A stretch of DNA of 64,000 bases from Glandiceps talaboti. Taxonomy: Eukaryota > Hemichordata > Enteropneusta > Spengelidae. The position numbers were made by a program, and so were the translations under genes. Of the stretch, positions 62,608-64,000 are shown one piece after another (position 1 is the stretch's first letter; every line of letters begins with the position of its first letter). A model generated the notes under the pieces. The model searched no databases. It was not told where the DNA came from and was given only the letters and a program-made list of their open reading frames with translations. The stretch covers positions 6,304,501-6,368,500 of the forward strand of contig NC_135566.1 of assembly GCF_964340395.1 (NCBI RefSeq), written 5' to 3'.

Positions 62608-64000
62608 TGTATGTATGTATGTATGTAGGTATGTATGTATGTATGTATGTATGTATGTATGTATGTATGTATGTATGTATGTATGTGTGTGTTTGTTTGT
62701 GAGCGTGTATGTATGTATGTATGCATGTATGTGTGTGTATATGTATGACCTTGTATGTATGTATGTATGTATGTATGTATGTATGTATGTATGTATGTAT
62801 GTATGTATGTATGTATGTATGTATGTGTGCATCTGTTGATCTGTGTGTGTATCAATGATATAGTTGGTCTTAGTAAAAATTTATCTTACAGTAACTTACA
62901 TTACAATATATATCTATCCACCATTACAGCTTGTCAAACAGAAATTAGACAATATTGAACCAGGAGATATTGCAGACATAGGAAATGCCCTGATAAAAGC
63001 CTTTGAGTTACTGGAGAAGGTTTGTCAAACTCTCTTCTGTTGTAGATGTATACCATTGTCAGTTAGTAATAGCTGCCTGTCAACACACACGTAACTGATG
63101 TTACAGTAATATATGCACATTGTATATAAAAAAATGTTGCTGTTACTTTGTTCAAAAAAATGGCAATAACACATCAATTGAAATGAAGGGAAAAAATGAA
63201 ATTTTAAATTGTGCTCAAAATGATATCAAAATTGAGTGTTTGTCTATTTTTTGACAGCCATATCTCAAACATCCATTTCTCAATTTCAACCAAACCTGGC
63301 ACAAATGTCATGACCATTCTCTTTTTCTGTTTCAGTTTAACAGTACTGGTAATGGGTCAGGCTGCAACCAGGCCATAATGCTGCTTACAGATGGTGCCAC
63401 TGAGAAATATGAGTCACTTTTTGAACAGTACAATGCAGATCAGCGTGTAAGTACAGACCAACATGCTCAAAGGCACATAAACTGATGACTAATTTCTTTG
63501 TTTACACATAAAATGATGACATTTAATCTGTACCCAAGAATTTATAGATATGCAAATGATGAATTACTCAAATTGACATAATCTTTATTAGTCCAAACAA
63601 ATACAAAAATTTGGCATCATGGTCACCAGGGGGAAATTGTGCATTGTTTTGGTGGGGTCAAACTGAGTGTGACCCTATTACATACAGACTTGATTAATTA
63701 ATTGAACTCGGCCAGTAGTGGGTGGATTCAAACCCAGGCTGCACTGGTATATGGCATACACCCTGCATAGTATTGAATAACTTGTGGGTCAACACATTTG
63801 TGTAGCTGTATATACATAGTATGGTGCAGTATATCCAATCAAATTGATTTTCGGGTCTACACCCAAAAATCAACACCCTCTAAGAGTACTTATAGACACA
63901 ATAATCCTATAATTAACATATACAATGTCTAATTATTGGTATTTTAACAATTTTCAGTGAATATAGTGTTATTTTTCTAATTGAAAAAATTATACCCCAG
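45131..64000 (+). CDS. CACNA2D3: Voltage-gated calcium channel alpha-2/delta subunit, N-terminal 389 residues (alpha-2/delta-3-like), 3' end outside window
   Basis: Extracellular, membrane-anchored auxiliary subunit that promotes surface delivery of high-voltage-activated Ca2+ channels. Coding exons: 45131-45222, 45349-45430, 53584-53700, 56649-56726, 57396-57570, 58374-58505, 59643-59706, 61773-61923, 62196-62270, 62930-63019 and 63336-63446; all phases agree. Residues 1-22 form a signal peptide. The VWA_N region (about 80-225) includes [17 protein letters not shown] and [18 protein letters not shown]. The VWA domain starts at [16 protein letters not shown]. Its MIDAS motif is D263-T-S-G-S, with the later Asp in LLTDG (D371). 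Cys362 aligns with the Cys that links alpha-2 to delta in alpha-2/delta-1. Several N-glycosylation sequons fit an extracellular protein. The sequence resembles vertebrate alpha-2/delta-3 most, for example [11 protein letters not shown]. The start ATG has A at -3 and G at +4. The delta part and membrane anchor lie beyond the window. Confidence 0.93.
45349..45430 (+). CDS. CACNA2D3: alpha-2/delta exon 2
   Basis: Completes a phase-2 codon then [16 protein letters not shown] to DKLRE; acceptor cttgtag, donor gtaagt. Intron 2 (8.15 kb) follows. Confidence 0.92.
46385..46608. repeat. (TATG)n array followed by (TCTG)n
   Basis: About 35 TATG units (46401-46533) with one TTTG variant, a short TG run, then about 12 TCTG units (46561-46608), in intron 2 of the alpha-2/delta gene. 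Confidence 0.97.
46999..47110. repeat. Imperfect palindrome, family P, copy 2
   Basis: ttctgctgaggaaaacaatg and aggtcttgtcact pair with actgacaaaccctgaggtca and tgagtattttctggat; same design as 39050-39156. Confidence 0.55.
48505..49256. mobile_element. Decayed family C element, copy 2, interrupted
   Basis: Starts gatagacacaaactaaaact like 7737. After about 560 bp of unrelated DNA it resumes with ttccatgaacttgctgtg, cttccaatgtttacactatc and ttgcacaacagggga. The right terminal repeat is missing. Confidence 0.55.
49630..50165. repeat. Degenerate minisatellite with G-rich tracts
   Basis: Units of about 30-50 bp share gatgggcacca, acatgttcc and caatatag(c/t)agg. G-runs are inserted at 49755-49768 and 49874-49918. 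Confidence 0.75.
49874..49918 (+). other. G-quadruplex-prone G-tract
   Basis: At least six runs of three or more G separated by T, AT or TGA within 45 bases. The sense strand of the alpha-2/delta gene is the G-rich one, so the pre-mRNA would carry it. Confidence 0.7.
50960..51527. repeat. 33-bp minisatellite, about 17 copies
   Basis: Unit agatttgattcaagtgtcta plus ctactatagtata. Variants are c/t in caag(c/t)gtc and actatag/actgttg. The period is divisible by three, giving a 217-residue minus-strand open frame that is an artefact. Lies in intron 2 of the alpha-2/delta gene. Confidence 0.97.
53222..53405. repeat. Tandem duplication of about 105 bp
   Basis: Both copies contain cattaaccaatcagaaaggt, cataaattatgtgta and cacactcagcattgt; just upstream of alpha-2/delta exon 3. 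Confidence 0.85.
53584..53700 (+). CDS. CACNA2D3: alpha-2/delta exon 3
   Basis: 39 codons, phase 0: [19 protein letters not shown] to NKVKAVE; acceptor ttttag, donor gtgagt. Confidence 0.95.
53755..53996. repeat. 30-bp minisatellite, left block (8 units)
   Basis: Unit ggattgacagcacatcacac plus ctgggttata. The block is interrupted inside a unit, at caccaggg, by the element at 53997-55546. Confidence 0.97.
53997..55546. mobile_element. Non-autonomous DNA transposon inserted in the minisatellite, 1550 bp
   Basis: The termini cagtgttctgcc(g)agg and cct(t)ggcagaacactg are inverse copies; subterminal cattggccccct and agggggccattg also pair. CCAGGG abuts both ends, and the uninterrupted repeat unit has it once (caccagggttat), which identifies a duplicated target of 4-6 bp. 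The termini resemble hAT-type ends. The only sizeable open frame (minus strand, 54625-54356) has no recognisable transposase domain. Confidence 0.85.
55547..56425. repeat. 30-bp minisatellite, right block (about 29 units)
   Basis: Continues the array at 53755 after the insertion. Variants include catgcctgggttac, caccagggttat and cacttgggttat. The last three units are diverged. The 312-residue minus-strand open frame ([10 protein letters not shown] repeats) is a repeat artefact. Confidence 0.97.
56649..56726 (+). CDS. CACNA2D3: alpha-2/delta exon 4
   Basis: 26 codons, phase 0: [19 protein letters not shown] to FTPED; acceptor tttcag, donor gtaagt. Confidence 0.95.
56879..57040. mobile_element. 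Perfect 34-bp inverted repeat (foldback element) in alpha-2/delta intron 4
   Basis: Positions 56879-56912 (ccaagtgtggtatctgataa...) are the exact reverse complement of 57007-57040, separated by 94 nt. Outside the perfect arms, gaatcaacg and gtcaacgttc pair imperfectly. Confidence 0.85.
57396..57570 (+). CDS. CACNA2D3: alpha-2/delta exon 5
   Basis: 58 codons plus one base: [35 protein letters not shown] and [10 protein letters not shown]; acceptor tccag, donor gtgggt. It contains the NDS and NIT sequons. Confidence 0.95.
57618..57860. repeat. Compound microsatellite: (TG)n, GCATGC-rich, (TGCC)/(TGTC)n, (TTTGTG)n
   Basis: Starts 48 nt after the donor of alpha-2/delta exon 5. The (TG)n part is about 35 units; then gcatgcatg, four TGCC-like and seven TGTC units, and TTTGTG units. 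Confidence 0.97.
58374..58505 (+). CDS. CACNA2D3: alpha-2/delta exon 6
   Basis: Phase 1 in and out, 43 full codons: [19 protein letters not shown] then [20 protein letters not shown]; acceptor tttcag, donor gtatac. Confidence 0.95.
59643..59706 (+). CDS. CACNA2D3: alpha-2/delta exon 7
   Basis: 64 nt: [20 protein letters not shown], completing WYIQ across the next junction. It carries RDR where alpha-2/delta-1 and -2 have RRR. Confidence 0.93.
60679..61052. mobile_element. MITE-like element with TA flanks, family A, copy 2
   Basis: tatatacagcagattt at the left is inverted at the right (aaatctgctgtatata). Pairing extends inward to aactacacatgctacactt. The interior shares tcattcagactaaatgtagc with 31976-32331. 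It lies in intron 7 of the alpha-2/delta gene. Confidence 0.75.
61125..61345. repeat. Dispersed hairpin-bearing repeat, copy 2
   Basis: gggggtattttcacttgtgc and gtagtgttttctg (61135-61172) pair with cagagaacac and aagcactcgttcaaatacccc (to 61225); partner of 3932-4175. Confidence 0.6.
61365..61470. repeat. Imperfect palindrome, family P, copy 3
   Basis: acaagtgacataaggagcct-tgtcact pairs with gtgacaagaccccttatgtc-acaagt; outer ttcagccaaagaaaatac matches the other two copies. Confidence 0.6.
61773..61923 (+). CDS. CACNA2D3: alpha-2/delta exon 8, start of VWA domain with DxSxS
   Basis: Completes Trp then [20 protein letters not shown] and [13 protein letters not shown]; acceptor atacag, donor gtaagt. 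D263, S265 and S267 form the first part of the metal-binding site. Confidence 0.97.
61954..62026. repeat. (TG)n, (TCTG)n and (GGAT)n microsatellites
   Basis: Begins 30 nt after the donor of alpha-2/delta exon 8; about 9 TG, 4 TCTG and 9 GGAT units. Confidence 0.95.
62196..62270 (+). CDS. CACNA2D3: alpha-2/delta exon 9
   Basis: 25 codons: [20 protein letters not shown] to DNKE, with sequon NDT; acceptor ttgcag, donor gtaagt. Confidence 0.95.
62357..62833. repeat. (TG)n then long (TATG)n arrays filling alpha-2/delta intron 9
   Basis: About 40 TG units (62363-62444), then TATG arrays at 62492-62690 and 62754-62826 with TAGG and TGTG interruptions. Together they make up about 470 of the 659 intron bases. 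Confidence 0.97.
62930..63019 (+). CDS. CACNA2D3: alpha-2/delta exon 10
   Basis: 30 codons: [20 protein letters not shown] then IKAFELLEK; acceptor ttacag, donor gtttgt. Confidence 0.95.
63236..63325. repeat. Dispersed repeat shared with 796-930
   Basis: cagccatatctcaaacatcc and caatttcaaccaaacctggc-acaaatgtca match the ATP7 intron copy; intron 10 of the alpha-2/delta gene. Confidence 0.6.
63336..63446 (+). CDS. CACNA2D3: alpha-2/delta exon 11
   Basis: 37 codons: [20 protein letters not shown] then [15 protein letters not shown]; acceptor tttcag, donor gtaagt. It includes Cys362 and Asp371. No further exon was found up to 64000. Confidence 0.95.

Noticed and set aside
62316-62855. His/Thr/Tyr and Val/Cys/Met-rich frames (also at 22810-23473, 46307-46771 and 57333-57930)
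   Set aside because: Translations of TG, TATG, CATA and TCTG microsatellites.

Overview
This window is nuclear DNA from an animal, probably an invertebrate. The genes are split by canonical GT-AG introns of about 0.1 to 8 kb. The base composition is AT-rich (roughly two thirds A+T by eye). Microsatellites, minisatellites and short inverted-repeat elements fill the introns and intergenic DNA. The proteins match bilaterian families, but nothing seen here fixes the phylum. A marine lophotrochozoan or invertebrate deuterostome is a reasonable guess, not a demonstrated fact. There are no bacterial operons, CRISPR arrays or recognisable tRNA/rRNA genes.

Three protein-coding genes are supported. 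(1) Positions 165-1660, plus strand: the last four coding exons of a copper-transporting P1B-type ATPase (ATP7A/ATP7B family), with its 5' part left of the window. (2) Positions 35039-18898, minus strand: a complete 12-exon gene for a 540-residue protein with ribonuclease-inhibitor-type leucine-rich repeats and two EF-hands, closest to LRRC74. (3) Positions 45131 to beyond 64000, plus strand: the first 11 coding exons of a calcium-channel alpha-2/delta subunit, nearest the alpha-2/delta-3 type. It carries a signal peptide, the VWA_N region and most of the VWA domain. All joins were checked for phase; exon lengths and frames agree throughout. Genes 1 and 2 converge across about 17 kb, and genes 2 and 3 diverge across about 10 kb. 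Nothing suggests that the three act together.

The rest is repeats. Minisatellites have units of 21 bp (6.3-6.8 kb), 33 bp (51 kb) and 30 bp (53.8-56.4 kb). Long CATA/TATG, CTCTA, TAAA, TG and TCTG arrays are also present. Several families of foldback or MITE-like elements occur in two or three copies within the window. A 1.46-kb element (40943-42401) and a 1.55-kb element (53997-55546) have clear terminal inverted repeats. The second is inserted inside the 30-bp minisatellite, which shows its target site unusually clearly.

The observations most worth a second look are these: a Cu-ATPase whose final transmembrane helix has Glu where the family has its conserved Met; a 15-nt in-frame candidate microexon in the LRRC74-like gene; TG repeats shortly after several 5' splice sites; a perfect 34-bp inverted repeat in an alpha-2/delta intron; and the transposon-split minisatellite. 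No clearly undescribed multi-gene system was found.
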